A DNA stretch of 64,000 bases from Streptococcus sp. SK643 (GCF_000259505.1 NZ_AJMM01000025.1:1-64000), one strand, 5' to 3'; positions 22,361 through 30,435 are shown, numbered from the stretch's first letter. Translations and numbers: made by a program. Notes: generated from the letters alone by a model not told the origin.

Positions 22361-23052
22361 CTCAATATCAAACTGGCTACGATGGGGCTGACAAAGACAT
22401 AGAGAATACCGGTGACACCGATTGCTAAGCCACCCATGGCTCCTGCTACAGAGCCGTATCGAAAGGCTGTTCCCGTTCCAACTGCGTGACCTGTTCCTCC
22501 AAGGGCAAGCCCAACAGCTACTGGATCATCTATTTTCAACCACTTCAAAAGGGTTGGGCCGATGACACTGGTTAAAATCCCAGTTGCCACTACAACTACC
22601 AAGGTCACAGTGGTCAGACCTTGCAATTTTTCTGTGATTCCCACTGCCATGGCGGTTGTTACTGACTTAGGAAAGAGAGAAATGGCTAGAAAAAAGTCCA
22701 TTCCAAAAATCTTAGCTACAAGGGCCGTGAAAGAGGTATTGACCACTACCGCTAACAGACTTCCAAAAAGAATACTCCGTGCATGGTGCTTCATCAAGTG
22801 AAAACTCTTATAAAGCGGAATCCCAAGAGCCACGGTCGACGGGACAATCAGGTTGTTCAGATAAACCCCACCCTGGTAGTAATCTTGGTAAGAAATACCC
22901 GTCACTTTTAGAAAGATGATAATGAAAACAGCTGACAAAAGCAAGGGCGTTGTCAATGGATGAGGAAAACGTCTGTAAATCAGCATTCCCACTAGGTAGG
23001 CTAAGATAGACAGGGCAAGCCCAAACAGGGGATTGGAAACAAATTCACTCAT
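22357..23052 (-). CDS. lrgB: LrgB/CidB-family membrane protein
   Basis: Partner of LrgA in the holin-like lrgAB system that modulates murein hydrolase activity and programmed lysis, and has been linked to pyruvate uptake in some relatives. The 231-aa chain is very hydrophobic with about six to eight membrane segments and conserved LFPKSVTTAMAVGI and ALGGTGHAVGTGTAFRYG motifs. It overlaps lrgA by 4 bp. The TAA stop belongs to a BOX element, so the exact C-terminus may be insertion-dependent. Confidence 0.9.
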   Translation of the reverse strand: MSEFVSNPLFGLALSILAYLVGMLIYRRFPHPLTTPLLLSAVFIIIFLKVTGISYQDYYQGGVYLNNLIVPSTVALGIPLYKSFHLMKHHARSILFGSLLAVVVNTSFTALVAKIFGMDFFLAISLFPKSVTTAMAVGITEKLQGLTTVTLVVVVATGILTSVIGPTLLKWLKIDDPVAVGLALGGTGHAVGTGTAFRYGSVAGAMGGLAIGVTGILYVFVSPIVASLILS

Positions 23053-23423
23053 TTGGCATCTCCTTTCTCATAATCTCCCTCAAACCGTCGTTTGATAAAC
23101 TGAACTACCAAGGCTATGAGGATAATATTGATGACTGCTGCAAAAAAGATAATCAAAACAATGGGCAAAAGATAGGGAGCAATCACATCAAACTTCTCCA
23201 TGATTCCCACTGCTGGTGGCAAAAAGAGAATGGTCATATTGGCCAGCAAGAAATTACCCACCATGTTGACATGCCTAGTTCTCAACCACTTGAATTGCAG
23301 GGCGAGAAAGAGAATGATCAAGCCAATAATACTGCCTGGGATGGGCAAATAAAAGAAACTGGAAATCCCCTCTCCGATTAGAGAAATCACAAAGAGAATC
23401 ATTAATTGAACATATAATTTCAT
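23049..23423 (-). CDS. lrgA: LrgA/CidA-family holin-like protein
   Basis: Small membrane protein with about four helices; the family is holin-like and works with LrgB. The motif YLPIPGSIIGLIILFLALQF is characteristic of LrgA/CidA. The start at 23423 (MKLYVQLMIL) has GGAG six bases upstream, unlike the ATG at 23453; this gives 124 aa with a charged C-terminus (KRRFEGDYEKGDAK). The regulator of the pair is not adjacent. Confidence 0.88.
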   Translation of the reverse strand: MKLYVQLMILFVISLIGEGISSFFYLPIPGSIIGLIILFLALQFKWLRTRHVNMVGNFLLANMTILFLPPAVGIMEKFDVIAPYLLPIVLIIFFAAVINIILIALVVQFIKRRFEGDYEKGDAK

Positions 23424-23589
23424 CCTAAACTCCACGAAATAGACTTCTTGCATACCAGTTTACTCTTTTTTCAGAAAATTTCAAGGAAACACACAAGAGA
23501 TGATGAAAATTAGAAAGGAAAGGGGATACAAACAATTCTTGACCTGTGAAAACAGGCATGAATTAGGATAAAAGATGCCAGCGTCTTTC

Positions 23590-23636
23590 TTGCCAGCTTT
23601 CTTGAAAAGTAGTATAATTATTGCATGCGCAATCAT
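23590..23636 (+). promoter_or_regulatory. Promoter and candidate operator of the MarR gene
   Basis: TTGCCA (23590-23595), 17-bp spacer, TATAAT (23613-23618). Directly after the -10, covering the expected transcription start, lies ATTGCATGCGCAATCAT (23620-23636), with inverted 5-bp arms ATTGC/GCAAT. The same motif recurs at 24104-24120. Confidence 0.75.
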
Positions 23637-23705
23637 CTTATGATGCAGAGACTGTCTGTGAATGGACATTCTTCTATTTACAACTCTAAAAAGAAAGGAG
23701 ATACT

Positions 23706-24086
23706 ATGACCTACTTGGAAAAATGGTTTGACTTCAATCGTCGTCAGAAAGAAATCGAAAGTCTCTTGGAAGAGACTGTTGCCCAGCAGAGTGAACAAAG
23801 TCTGACCTTAAAAGAGTTTTACCTGCTCTACTATCTGGACTTGGCTCAAGAAAAATCTCTACGCCAGATTGATCTGCCAGATAAACTTCATCTGAGCCCG
23901 AGCGCTGTTTCTCGGATGGTGGCTCGCTTGGAAGCTAAAAATTGCGGTCTGCTTAGTCGCAGGTGTTGTGATCAAGATAGACGCTCTAGCTTTATCTGCC
24001 TGACAAGTGATGGGCAAACGACACTGGCCACACTACAAAAGGCTGTCGAAGAAAGATTGGAAACTGGTTTGAATTTCTTGATTTAA
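23706..24086 (+). CDS. MarR-family transcriptional regulator
   Basis: Winged-helix repressor of 126 aa. The HTH spans about residues 42-80 (SLRQIDLPDKLHLSPSAVSRMVARLEAK) and the wing has the MarR-typical DQDRRS. The wing also carries adjacent cysteines (SRRCCDQDRRS), with another Cys a few residues on each side, which could make DNA binding redox-sensitive (inference). The start at 23706 has AAAGGAG upstream; the ATG at 23625 lies inside the operator. It probably represses itself and the DUF4649-thioredoxin unit, since both promoters share a palindrome. Confidence 0.85.
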   Translation: MTYLEKWFDFNRRQKEIESLLEETVAQQSEQSLTLKEFYLLYYLDLAQEKSLRQIDLPDKLHLSPSAVSRMVARLEAKNCGLLSRRCCDQDRRSSFICLTSDGQTTLATLQKAVEERLETGLNFLI

Positions 24087-24103
24087 GATGATTTTGAAAA
24101 AAA

Positions 24104-24154
24104 GTTGCGTGCGCAATCATTTTTCTTGACATTCTCTTCTACAAGGAGTAAAAT
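24104..24154 (+). promoter_or_regulatory. Promoter and MarR-type operator of the DUF4649-trxA unit
   Basis: GTTGCGTGCGCAATCAT (24104-24120) matches the site in front of the MarR gene at 15 of 17 positions. Five bases later begins TTGACA (24126-24131), then a 17-bp spacer and TAAAAT (24149-24154). Confidence 0.75.
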
Positions 24155-24185
24155 AAAGTCATCATTAAACAAAGGAGTTTTAAAC

Positions 24186-24407
24186 ATGATTGAAATTACC
24201 TATCTAGATGCCAGCAAGAATGAAAGAACTGTAACTTTCGAATCTTATGAAGACTTTGATCGTTCACAACAAGCTTGCCTCATCGGCGTCGCAGACTACT
24301 ACCCTGTCCAAAAATTAACTTACAACGGTCATGATTTGGACTATCATGGGACTTATGGAGACGTCTTCTTCTATCTCATGAAACAAGATTTAAGCCAATA
24401 TAACTAA
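24186..24407 (+). CDS. DUF4649 family protein (73 aa)
   Basis: Small soluble protein restricted, as far as known, to streptococci and relatives. It has no membrane segment; the chain is acidic and aromatic-rich (GVADYYPVQKLTYNGHDLDYHGTYGDVFFYL) with one cysteine (QQACLIGV). AAAGGAG precedes the ATG at 24186. It lies 15 bp upstream of thioredoxin and shares its promoter, suggesting a role in the same thiol or stress response; the function is unknown. Confidence 0.8.
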   Translation: MIEITYLDASKNERTVTFESYEDFDRSQQACLIGVADYYPVQKLTYNGHDLDYHGTYGDVFFYLMKQDLSQYN

Positions 24408-24422
24408 AAAAGGAGAAAAACA

Positions 24423-24737
24423 ATGGCAAAAGCAATTACAGATGCAACATTTGAACAAGAAACAAAAGACGGTTTGGTCTTGGTAGACTTCTGGGCAACT
24501 TGGTGTGGTCCATGTCGTATGCAAGGTCCAATCTTGGATAAATTGTCTGAAGAACTTTCAGAAGATGTTTTGAAAATCGTTAAAATGGACGTGGATGAAA
24601 ATCCAAACACAGCTCGTGCCTTTGGAATTATGTCTATCCCAACTCTTCTCTTCAAAAAAGACGGCCAAGTGGTCAAACAAGTTGCAGGTGTTCATACTGC
24701 AGAACAAATCAAGGCCATCGTTGCTGAATTAAGCTAA
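24423..24737 (+). CDS. trxA: Thioredoxin
   Basis: Cytoplasmic protein-disulfide reductant of 104 aa with the active site WCGPC at about residues 30-34 in DFWATWCGPCRMQGP, and the cis-Pro segment IMSIPTLLFKKDGQ. AAAGGAGAAAAACA precedes the ATG. It is in one unit with DUF4649 and is closed by a strong terminator. Confidence 0.97.
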   Translation: MAKAITDATFEQETKDGLVLVDFWATWCGPCRMQGPILDKLSEELSEDVLKIVKMDVDENPNTARAFGIMSIPTLLFKKDGQVVKQVAGVHTAEQIKAIVAELS

Positions 24738-24744
24738 TCACATT

Positions 24745-24776
24745 AGAGACCAAGTACTTTCTTTGGTCTCTTTTTT
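24745..24776 (+). terminator. Terminator of trxA
   Basis: AGAGACCAA and TTGGTCTCT pair around a 9-base loop and lead into a T run. Confidence 0.9.
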
Positions 24777-24784
24777 CTTGCCCT

Positions 24785-24901
24785 TTGCCATTTTTCAAAA
24801 AATATGCTAGACTGTAGGTAGAATATTACGATGTTTGGGACATGCCATCGCTAAAAAAAACCTCTACTTGGTATTTTTTAGCTCCCTCAAGGGAGCTTTT
24901 T
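24785..24901 (+). promoter_or_regulatory. Promoter and structured leader of queCDEF (candidate riboswitch/attenuator)
   Basis: TTGCCA (24785-24790), 17-bp spacer and extended -10 TGCTAGACT. The leader then holds a stem CGATG/CATCG (24829-24833 with 24846-24850), a second stem pairing CTAAAAAAAACC with GGTATTTTTTAG, and finally GCTCCCTCAAGGGAGC followed by TTTTT (24881-24901), an intrinsic terminator upstream of queC. The second stem shares its last bases with the terminator stem, allowing mutually exclusive folding. preQ1 sensing is expected for a queuosine operon, but I do not see a clean match to the preQ1-I or preQ1-II consensus. Confidence 0.6.
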
Positions 24902-24938
24902 GCGTGCTCTGAACATTTCCCATTTTGGAAGGAGTACT

Positions 24939-25592
24939 ATGAAACGTCAATCAGCCTTGGTCGTCTTTAGTGGCGGTCAAGATTCTACAACCTGCCTCTT
25001 TTGGGCTAAAGAACACTATGAAACGGTCGAAGCCGTTACCTTTGCCTACGGTCAACGCCATCATCTCGAAATTCAAATTGCTAGAGAAATCGCTAAGGAA
25101 CAGGGAATTCGTCATCATATCCTAGATATGTCTCTGCTGGGACAAATCACTGAAAATGCCCTAACCTCTGATCTTGAGATCGAGCAAAAAGAGGGGGAGG
25201 TTCCCAATACCTTTGTTGACGGTCGCAATCACCTCTTTCTATCCTTTGCGGCAGTTCTTGCTAAGCAAAGAGGTATTAAAGATATCGTGACAGGTGTCTG
25301 CGAGACAGACTTCTCAGGCTATCCCGATTGTAGAGATGTCTTTGTCAAATCCCTTAATGTTACCCTCAACCTTGCCATGGATTACGACTTCGTTATCCAA
25401 ACACCTCTCATGTGGCTAGACAAAGCTGAAACTTGGGAGTTAGCTGACCAACTCGGTGCCTTTGACTATGTTCGTGAAAAGACCTTAACCTGCTACAACG
25501 GGATTATCGGAAGTGGATGTGGAGATTGCCCAGCCTGCCACCTACGACAACATGGTCTAGATGTTTATCTCTCACAGAAAGGAGAGGCCTAA
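24939..25592 (+). CDS. queC: 7-cyano-7-deazaguanine (preQ0) synthase QueC
   Basis: ATP-dependent conversion of 7-carboxy-7-deazaguanine to preQ0 in queuosine biosynthesis. The N-terminal PP-loop [13 protein letters not shown] binds ATP, and the C-terminal zinc site is CxxxxxxxxCxxCxxC ([16 protein letters not shown]). The start at 24939 (MKRQSALVV) has AAGGAGTACT upstream; 217 aa is the family length. Its TAA overlaps the queD ATG by one base. Confidence 0.96.
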   Translation: MKRQSALVVFSGGQDSTTCLFWAKEHYETVEAVTFAYGQRHHLEIQIAREIAKEQGIRHHILDMSLLGQITENALTSDLEIEQKEGEVPNTFVDGRNHLFLSFAAVLAKQRGIKDIVTGVCETDFSGYPDCRDVFVKSLNVTLNLAMDYDFVIQTPLMWLDKAETWELADQLGAFDYVREKTLTCYNGIIGSGCGDCPACHLRQHGLDVYLSQKGEA

Positions 25593-26035
25593 TGTTTTTT
25601 GCACCCAAAGAAATCAAACAGGAAACTGGGGAGGCTCTTGTCTACAATCCTCACAGAACCTTGGTATCAAAAGAGTTTACCTTCGATGCTGCCCACCACC
25701 TCTTTCACTATGAGGGAAAATGCAAGTCCCTGCACGGCCATACCTATCATCTGCAGATTGCTGTCAGTGGTTTTTTAGATGAACGTGGCATGACCTACGA
25801 TTTCGGAGATATCAAAGCGATCTACAAGAACTACTTAGAACCCTACTTGGATCATCGCTATCTCAATGAAACTCTTCCCTATATGAACACGACTGCTGAA
25901 AATATGGTTTACTGGATTTTCCAAACCATGAGTCAAGAGTTGCCAGACGAACGTGGGCTCCGTTTGGAATACGTTCGCCTCTATGAGACTCCGACTGCCT
26001 TTGCGGAGTTTAGACGGGAGTGGTTAGATGACTAG
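25592..26035 (+). CDS. queD: 6-carboxy-5,6,7,8-tetrahydropterin synthase QueD
   Basis: Converts 7,8-dihydroneopterin triphosphate to 6-carboxytetrahydropterin. It shows the zinc histidines of the PTPS fold (DAAHHL... and LHGHTYHLQ), a catalytic YETPTAFAEF segment near the C-terminus, and 147 aa. The ATG at 25592 overlaps the queC stop, and AAAGGAGAGG lies within the queC end. Its own end overlaps queE by 8 bp. Confidence 0.94.
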   Translation: MFFAPKEIKQETGEALVYNPHRTLVSKEFTFDAAHHLFHYEGKCKSLHGHTYHLQIAVSGFLDERGMTYDFGDIKAIYKNYLEPYLDHRYLNETLPYMNTTAENMVYWIFQTMSQELPDERGLRLEYVRLYETPTAFAEFRREWLDD

Positions 26036-26744
26036 GGAACGTGTCCTCAAACTACCAGTTTTGGAAATTTTTGGCCCAACCTTTCAAGGCGAAGGTCGTG
26101 CCATTGGGCAGAAAACCATGTTTGTCCGCACTGCAGGTTGCGACTACCACTGCGACTGGTGCGATTCTGCCTTTACATGGGATGGCTCTGAAAAACCAAC
26201 TCGCATGACAGCTGACGAGGTCATTGCTGCCTTGGATAAATTAGGGAGCTACGACTATGTAACCCTATCTGGGGGAAATCCTGCTATCCAAGCAGCCAAC
26301 ATGGCTGAGCTAGTAACCAAACTCAAGGAACGTGGTGTCACTCTAGCTGTTGAGACCCAAGGCTCCCGCTGGCAAAATTGGTTAAAAGACATCGACCAGG
26401 TCACTCTGAGTCCCAAACCTCCTTCATCCAAGATGGAAGTCAACTTTGAGACCTTGGACTTTATCGTTTCCCAACTGGATCCAGATAAGGTCACCTTTAA
26501 AATCCCTGTCTTTGATGATACTGATTTGGCTTTTGCCAAAGGAATTCAAGAACGCTACCAACCAGATGTTCTTTTCTTATCTGCAGGAAATCCTGAGCCC
26601 AAGGCTAGAGGCAATATTGTCCAAGACCAACTGGACCGCCTCAAAGAACTCTGGGAACGTGTCGCTTCTGACGATAGCTGGGGCAATGTCCGCGTCCTTC
26701 CTCAACTGCATACCCTCCTCTACGATAATCAACGTGGTGTTTAA
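26028..26744 (+). CDS. queE: 7-carboxy-7-deazaguanine synthase QueE
   Basis: Radical SAM enzyme forming 7-carboxy-7-deazaguanine from carboxytetrahydropterin. The 4Fe-4S motif is CDYHCDWC (C-x3-C-x2-C) near residues 38-45, preceded by the family's FGPTFQGEGRAIGQKTMFVR; SGGNPAI forms the SAM-binding region. Length 238 aa is normal. It overlaps queD, so QueD and QueE are translationally coupled. Confidence 0.95.
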   Translation: MTRERVLKLPVLEIFGPTFQGEGRAIGQKTMFVRTAGCDYHCDWCDSAFTWDGSEKPTRMTADEVIAALDKLGSYDYVTLSGGNPAIQAANMAELVTKLKERGVTLAVETQGSRWQNWLKDIDQVTLSPKPPSSKMEVNFETLDFIVSQLDPDKVTFKIPVFDDTDLAFAKGIQERYQPDVLFLSAGNPEPKARGNIVQDQLDRLKELWERVASDDSWGNVRVLPQLHTLLYDNQRGV

Positions 26745-26762
26745 GATTAGAAAGGAAAAATC

Positions 26763-27254
26763 ATGTCACAACAAGAAGAAATGAAAAACCTCAGCCTCCT
26801 TGGCAACAAAGAAACCAACTACATTTTCGAGTATCAACCAGAAGTCCTCGAATCCTTTGACAATCGTCATGTGGAAAATGACTATTTTATCAAATTTAAC
26901 TGTCCTGAGTTTACCTCACTTTGCCCAATCACTGCTCAGCCAGACTTTGCGACGATTTATATTTCCTACATTCCTGACAAGCTTTGTGTCGAGTCAAAAT
27001 CCCTCAAACTCTACCTCTTTAGCTACCGAAACCACGGAGATTTCCACGAAAACTGTATCAACACCATCGGGAAAGACTTGGTCAACTTGCTAGACCCTCG
27101 CTATTTGGAGGTTTGGGGAAAATTCACTCCGCGCGGTGGTATCTCAATTGACCCCTACTACAACTACGGTAAGCCAGGAACTAAATATGAAGGCTTGGCA
27201 GAACAACGCCTCTTCCAACACGATCTCTATCCAGAGAAAATTGACAACCGTTAA
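26763..27254 (+). CDS. queF: NADPH-dependent 7-cyano-7-deazaguanine reductase QueF
   Basis: Reduces preQ0 to preQ1, the base that Tgt inserts into tRNA. The unimodular 163-aa form has the diagnostic QueF motif [20 protein letters not shown] and the active-site Cys in [14 protein letters not shown], which forms the thioimide intermediate. AAAGGAAAAATC precedes the ATG. With queC-D-E it completes preQ1 synthesis from the dihydroneopterin triphosphate branch. Confidence 0.96.
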   Translation: MSQQEEMKNLSLLGNKETNYIFEYQPEVLESFDNRHVENDYFIKFNCPEFTSLCPITAQPDFATIYISYIPDKLCVESKSLKLYLFSYRNHGDFHENCINTIGKDLVNLLDPRYLEVWGKFTPRGGISIDPYYNYGKPGTKYEGLAEQRLFQHDLYPEKIDNR

Positions 27255-27258
27255 ACTC

Positions 27259-27411
27259 AAACTCAATGAAAATCAAAGAGCAAACTAGCCGCAAGTTGCT
27301 CAAAGCACTGCTTTGAGATTGTAGATAGAACTGACGAAGTCAGCTCAAAACACTGTTTTGAGGTTGTGGATGGAAGCTGACGTGGTTTGAAGAGATTTTC
27401 GAAGAGTATCA
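27259..27411. repeat. BOX element with internal boxB-like repeats
   Basis: The ends match the two shorter BOX elements (ACTCAATGAAAATCAAAGAG and GATTTTCGAAGAGTATC). The middle carries two related segments, CAAAGCACTGCTTTGAGATTG and CAAAACACTGTTTTGAGGTTG, each with an inverted repeat and separated by CTGACGAAGTCAG. It sits between convergent queF and the aquaporin gene, where it does not touch a reading frame. Confidence 0.82.
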
Positions 27412-27415
27412 TACG

Positions 27416-27455
27416 AAAAAGCCCTGTTCCTCAAAATGAGGAGCAAGGCTTTTTG
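27416..27455. terminator. Bidirectional terminator between queF and the aquaporin gene
   Basis: AAAAAGCC...CCTC pairs with GAGG...GGCTTTTT (arms at 27416-27433 and 27439-27455), with A and T tracts on both flanks. It ends 8 bp from the aquaporin stop codon. Confidence 0.85.
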
Positions 27456-27463
27456 AGTTTCAA

Positions 27464-28132
27464 TTATTCTTCTGTTCCAAGGAAGTTTTTTGCAACAAGG
27501 GCTGCAAGAACCCCACCAACGATTGGCGCAAGGATGAAAATCCAAACTTGTTGAAGAGCTGCGCCACCTACCAAAACAGCTGGTGCCAAGCTACGGGCTG
27601 GATTTACTGAAAGCCCAGTAATGTTCAATCCCACAAGAATCATCGCCATCAATGACAAACCGATTACCAAACCAGCAATCGCGCCATTGCCCTTGCTTGC
27701 TGATGTCACAGTCATGATAACCAAGACAAACAAGAAAGTTGCGATTACTTCAAACAAGAAACCACCAAAGACAGTGACACCGTTTGCCAAGGCATTTTCA
27801 CCAAGACTAGCAGTTGACATACCTGAGTTAGCCAAGAGGAAGAATACCGCGCCAGAAGCGATGAAGGCTCCAACAACTTGTCCAAGGATGTAGTTGACAA
27901 GGTCTTTTGATGACAAGCGTTTGTTTACAAACATAGCGATCGAAACAGCTGGGTTCAAGTGAGCCCCTGAAACAGTTCCGATTGAGAAAGCTGCAACCAC
28001 GATTGCCAAACCGAAGGCAAAGGCAATTCCAAGGTGACCAAGGCCATCAAGACCATTTCCAAAAACAACAGCTCCTGTCCCAACGAACACAAGCATGAAC
28101 GTACCGATTAACTCAGCAACAAATTTTTTCAT
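27464..28132 (-). CDS. aqpZ: Aquaporin / glycerol facilitator (MIP family)
   Basis: Membrane channel of 222 aa with six hydrophobic helices and both hemipore motifs, SGAHLNPAVS (near residue 60) and SVNPARSLAP (near 180). Length and the AGT-rich helices resemble AqpZ-type water channels, but selectivity for water or glycerol cannot be settled by eye. AAGGAGAAAGAAA precedes the ATG, and a good promoter lies about 35-60 bp upstream. Confidence 0.92.
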   Translation of the reverse strand: MKKFVAELIGTFMLVFVGTGAVVFGNGLDGLGHLGIAFAFGLAIVVAAFSIGTVSGAHLNPAVSIAMFVNKRLSSKDLVNYILGQVVGAFIASGAVFFLLANSGMSTASLGENALANGVTVFGGFLFEVIATFLFVLVIMTVTSASKGNGAIAGLVIGLSLMAMILVGLNITGLSVNPARSLAPAVLVGGAALQQVWIFILAPIVGGVLAALVAKNFLGTEE

Positions 28133-28164
28133 TTTCTTTCTCCTTTTTTCAAAAACTAGATACT

Positions 28165-28193
28165 AGTCTATCAAAAGAGGGAAAGGGTTTCAA
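28165..28193 (-). promoter_or_regulatory. Promoter of the aquaporin gene
   Basis: On the minus strand TTGAAA (28188-28193), 17-bp spacer, TAGACT (28165-28170). The -10 sits in a short palindrome, TAGACTAGTATCTA. Confidence 0.65.
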
Positions 28194-28247
28194 GAAAATA
28201 GACTGGAAATTTTCAGGATAAAATTCTATAAAAACGGTAGTGTTTAT

Positions 28248-28276
28248 TTGAAACATTTTTTCTAAAGGTATATAAT
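28248..28276 (+). promoter_or_regulatory. Promoter of the acetoin/diacetyl reductase gene
   Basis: TTGAAA (28248-28253), 17-bp spacer, TATAAT (28271-28276). This leaves a leader of about 100 nt before the ATG; no terminator-like hairpin is visible in it. Confidence 0.75.
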
Positions 28277-28387
28277 GTTAATATAGTTCTAATAAGTTAT
28301 TTATTCCCTAATTTGAACTAATTTTTACAACTTTGCTGTTCTTTTATGAACGTTTGAATGGTATCGTGGATACCAAGGAGGAATCAT

Positions 28388-29152
28388 ATGTCTAAAGTTG
28401 CTATTGTCACAGGTGCAGGTCAAGGAATCGGTTTTGCAATCGCAAAACGATTGGTTCAAGATGGCTTTAAGGTAGGAGTCTTAGACTACAATCCCGAAAC
28501 AGCTGAAAAAGCTGTTTCCGAATTATCAGCTGAAAATGCCTTTGCTGTCGTGGCCGATGTTTCGAAACAGGCAGAAGTTGCACAAGCATTTCAAAAAGTT
28601 GTTGACCATTTTGGTGATTTGAATGTTGTCGTAAATAACGCCGGTGTTGCTCCAACTACTCCTCTTGATACAATTACTGAGGAACAATTTACACGCACTT
28701 TCGGTATCAACGTTGGTGGTGTCATTTGGGGTTCACAAGCTGCACAAGCGCAATTTAAAGCACTTGGCCACGGAGGTAAAATTATCAACGCAACCTCTCA
28801 AGCCGGTGTAGTGGGCAATCCAAATCTAACTGTTTATGGTGGAACAAAATTTGCTGTTCGCGGAATCACGCAAACATTAGCACGTGATTTAGCAGACTCA
28901 GGCATCACTGTTAACGCCTACGCACCAGGTATTGTGAAAACACCAATGATGTACGATATCGCTCATGAAGTTGGTAAAAATGCAGGAAAAGATGACGAAT
29001 GGGGTATGCAGACATTTGCAAAAGATATTACTCTAAAACGTCTATCTGAACCAGAAGATGTGGCTGCTGCCGTCAGCTTCCTTGCAGGACCAGATTCAAA
29101 CTACATTACAGGACAAACCATTATCGTAGATGGTGGTATGCAATTCCATTAA
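28388..29152 (+). CDS. butA: Short-chain dehydrogenase, (S)-acetoin/diacetyl reductase type
   Basis: NAD(P)-dependent SDR of 254 aa. The cofactor motif is TGAGQGIG (near residues 8-15), with NNAGVAP, the Ser region INATSQAG and the catalytic Y-x3-K in [11 protein letters not shown]. The [10 protein letters not shown] segment and the C-terminal [25 protein letters not shown] agree with acetoin/meso-2,3-butanediol dehydrogenases. AAGGAGGAATCAT fixes the start at 28388. It probably reduces diacetyl or acetoin in overflow metabolism; substrate is by family similarity. Confidence 0.85.
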   Translation: MSKVAIVTGAGQGIGFAIAKRLVQDGFKVGVLDYNPETAEKAVSELSAENAFAVVADVSKQAEVAQAFQKVVDHFGDLNVVVNNAGVAPTTPLDTITEEQFTRTFGINVGGVIWGSQAAQAQFKALGHGGKIINATSQAGVVGNPNLTVYGGTKFAVRGITQTLARDLADSGITVNAYAPGIVKTPMMYDIAHEVGKNAGKDDEWGMQTFAKDITLKRLSEPEDVAAAVSFLAGPDSNYITGQTIIVDGGMQFH

Positions 29153-29160
29153 GATAGACA

Positions 29161-29196
29161 AAAAGAGGTTGGAAAATGATTCAACCTCTTTTATTA
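29161..29196 (+). terminator. Terminator of the acetoin/diacetyl reductase gene
   Basis: AAAAGAGGTTG and CAACCTCTTTT form an 11-bp stem with a 10-base loop, starting 9 bp after the stop codon; symmetric enough to act both ways. Confidence 0.85.
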
Positions 29197-29259
29197 GTTT
29201 TCATTATTAGTTAGGAGGGTACAATAGAAACTCTTTCAATAAGTAATATTAGCTTATCC

Positions 29260-30051
29260 CTAGTATTGAAAAGATTGAATAGCTTCTTTCAAGTCATCTT
29301 GTAAACTATTTCTCTGGTCAAGTTGGACATAGACTTCCAACAGACAGGATCTGAAGTTGGAAAATTTATAAAAATCTTCCCTTTCTTCTATCGGAAAGTC
29401 AACAGCTTTTATCCAAGAAGCTACTTGCTCTTGCTCCAACTTCCCTTGTAAAATAGGTTCATAGATCACTCTTGCTAAACGCCAATCCTCATCATCTGTA
29501 AAGCGAATCGAAATTCTTTTAAATAGTTGGCCAAGTATATCAAATACTTCATGAACTCTGGTTTTAGGAAAGTCTGGATGACAAACCACCTCTGTCAGTA
29601 AATCGGCTCCATGTGCAAAAGCATGAACCCAACCATACTGATTTGAAAAACCCGTTGTATCCTTTTCTTTTGAAAGATAATACAAACCTTGATTTAAAAG
29701 GACATTACGAATTCCTGCATTTAATTCCTGATAAAAAATCGATTGCTTGTTGGCATCTGCAGACAAGAGATTTGCATAAATAAGCGCCCTAAAAGAACGC
29801 TCAAGTGTTGACAAACCTACCTTATCAATCTCTTTATCTAGTCCTCCATCAGCTGATACCACCTCAGCAATGAAATAAAATTGTTCCTGTGTAAATAGCT
29901 CTTCCTGAATCCCTCTAGCAAAGCTTGTAAAAACAAGGCTATCTCGAATTTCTGGAGAAGAATCTCCCAAATGATCAAGCAACCATTGGATTTCTTCCTC
30001 ATGATAACTTGGTTTTTCTTCTGCTATTTTTCTAAGTAACTTTTGATACAT
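29260..30051 (-). CDS. DUF2785 family protein
   Basis: Helical soluble protein of 263 aa resembling the DUF2785 family, with conserved-looking YGWVHAFAHGADLLTEVV and DDEDWRLARVIYEPIL segments. There is no signal peptide or catalytic motif I recognise; the fold looks like helical repeats. The start at 30051 (MYQKLLRKIAEE) has GAGG about nine bases upstream; a frame extension to 30099 would overlap the HxlR gene. It lies 11 bp after the HxlR regulator on the same strand. Function unknown. Confidence 0.75.
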   Translation of the reverse strand: MYQKLLRKIAEEKPSYHEEEIQWLLDHLGDSSPEIRDSLVFTSFARGIQEELFTQEQFYFIAEVVSADGGLDKEIDKVGLSTLERSFRALIYANLLSADANKQSIFYQELNAGIRNVLLNQGLYYLSKEKDTTGFSNQYGWVHAFAHGADLLTEVVCHPDFPKTRVHEVFDILGQLFKRISIRFTDDEDWRLARVIYEPILQGKLEQEQVASWIKAVDFPIEEREDFYKFSNFRSCLLEVYVQLDQRNSLQDDLKEAIQSFQY

Positions 30052-30062
30052 GGTCAATACCT

Positions 30063-30395
30063 CTACATTTCTAGCAACTTGATATAATCTAGACCCCATT
30101 TCTCGACAGCATCTAAAACAACTCTGAATTCCTGCCCCATTTCGGTTAAGCTGTACTCAACTCGTGGTGGAACTTCGGCATAGACCTTTCGTTGAACAAT
30201 CTTATCCTTTTCTAATTGACGGAGATGACGAGTCAAAATAGTTTGAGTAATCCCAGGCAATAATCTCTGCAATTCTTTAAATCGTTTGGTACCCGTACTC
30301 AACTGATAAATGATTACCAGTGCCCATTTCCCCGTTAAAACCCTCTGCGTTGTCGCAAATGGACAAATACCATACTCACTCACTTTATTTGTCAT
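30063..30395 (-). CDS. HxlR-family transcriptional regulator
   Basis: Winged-helix regulator of 110 aa with the HxlR hallmarks CPFATTQRVLTGKWALVII, RFKELQRLLPGITQTILTRHLRQLE and PPRVEYSLTEMGQ. The N-terminal Cys of such proteins can sense electrophiles or oxidants (family knowledge). It diverges from the SnoaL-like gene across a palindrome-bearing intergenic region and probably controls both sides. Confidence 0.9.
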   Translation of the reverse strand: MTNKVSEYGICPFATTQRVLTGKWALVIIYQLSTGTKRFKELQRLLPGITQTILTRHLRQLEKDKIVQRKVYAEVPPRVEYSLTEMGQEFRVVLDAVEKWGLDYIKLLEM

Positions 30396-30435
30396 AAAAT
30401 ATCTTCTTTCTATTTTTTTAAAAAAATTTATCTTT

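Noticed and set aside
24785..24901. Standard preQ1-I riboswitch upstream of queC
   Set aside because: I could not match the conserved aptamer core; reported only as a structured leader with unknown ligand.
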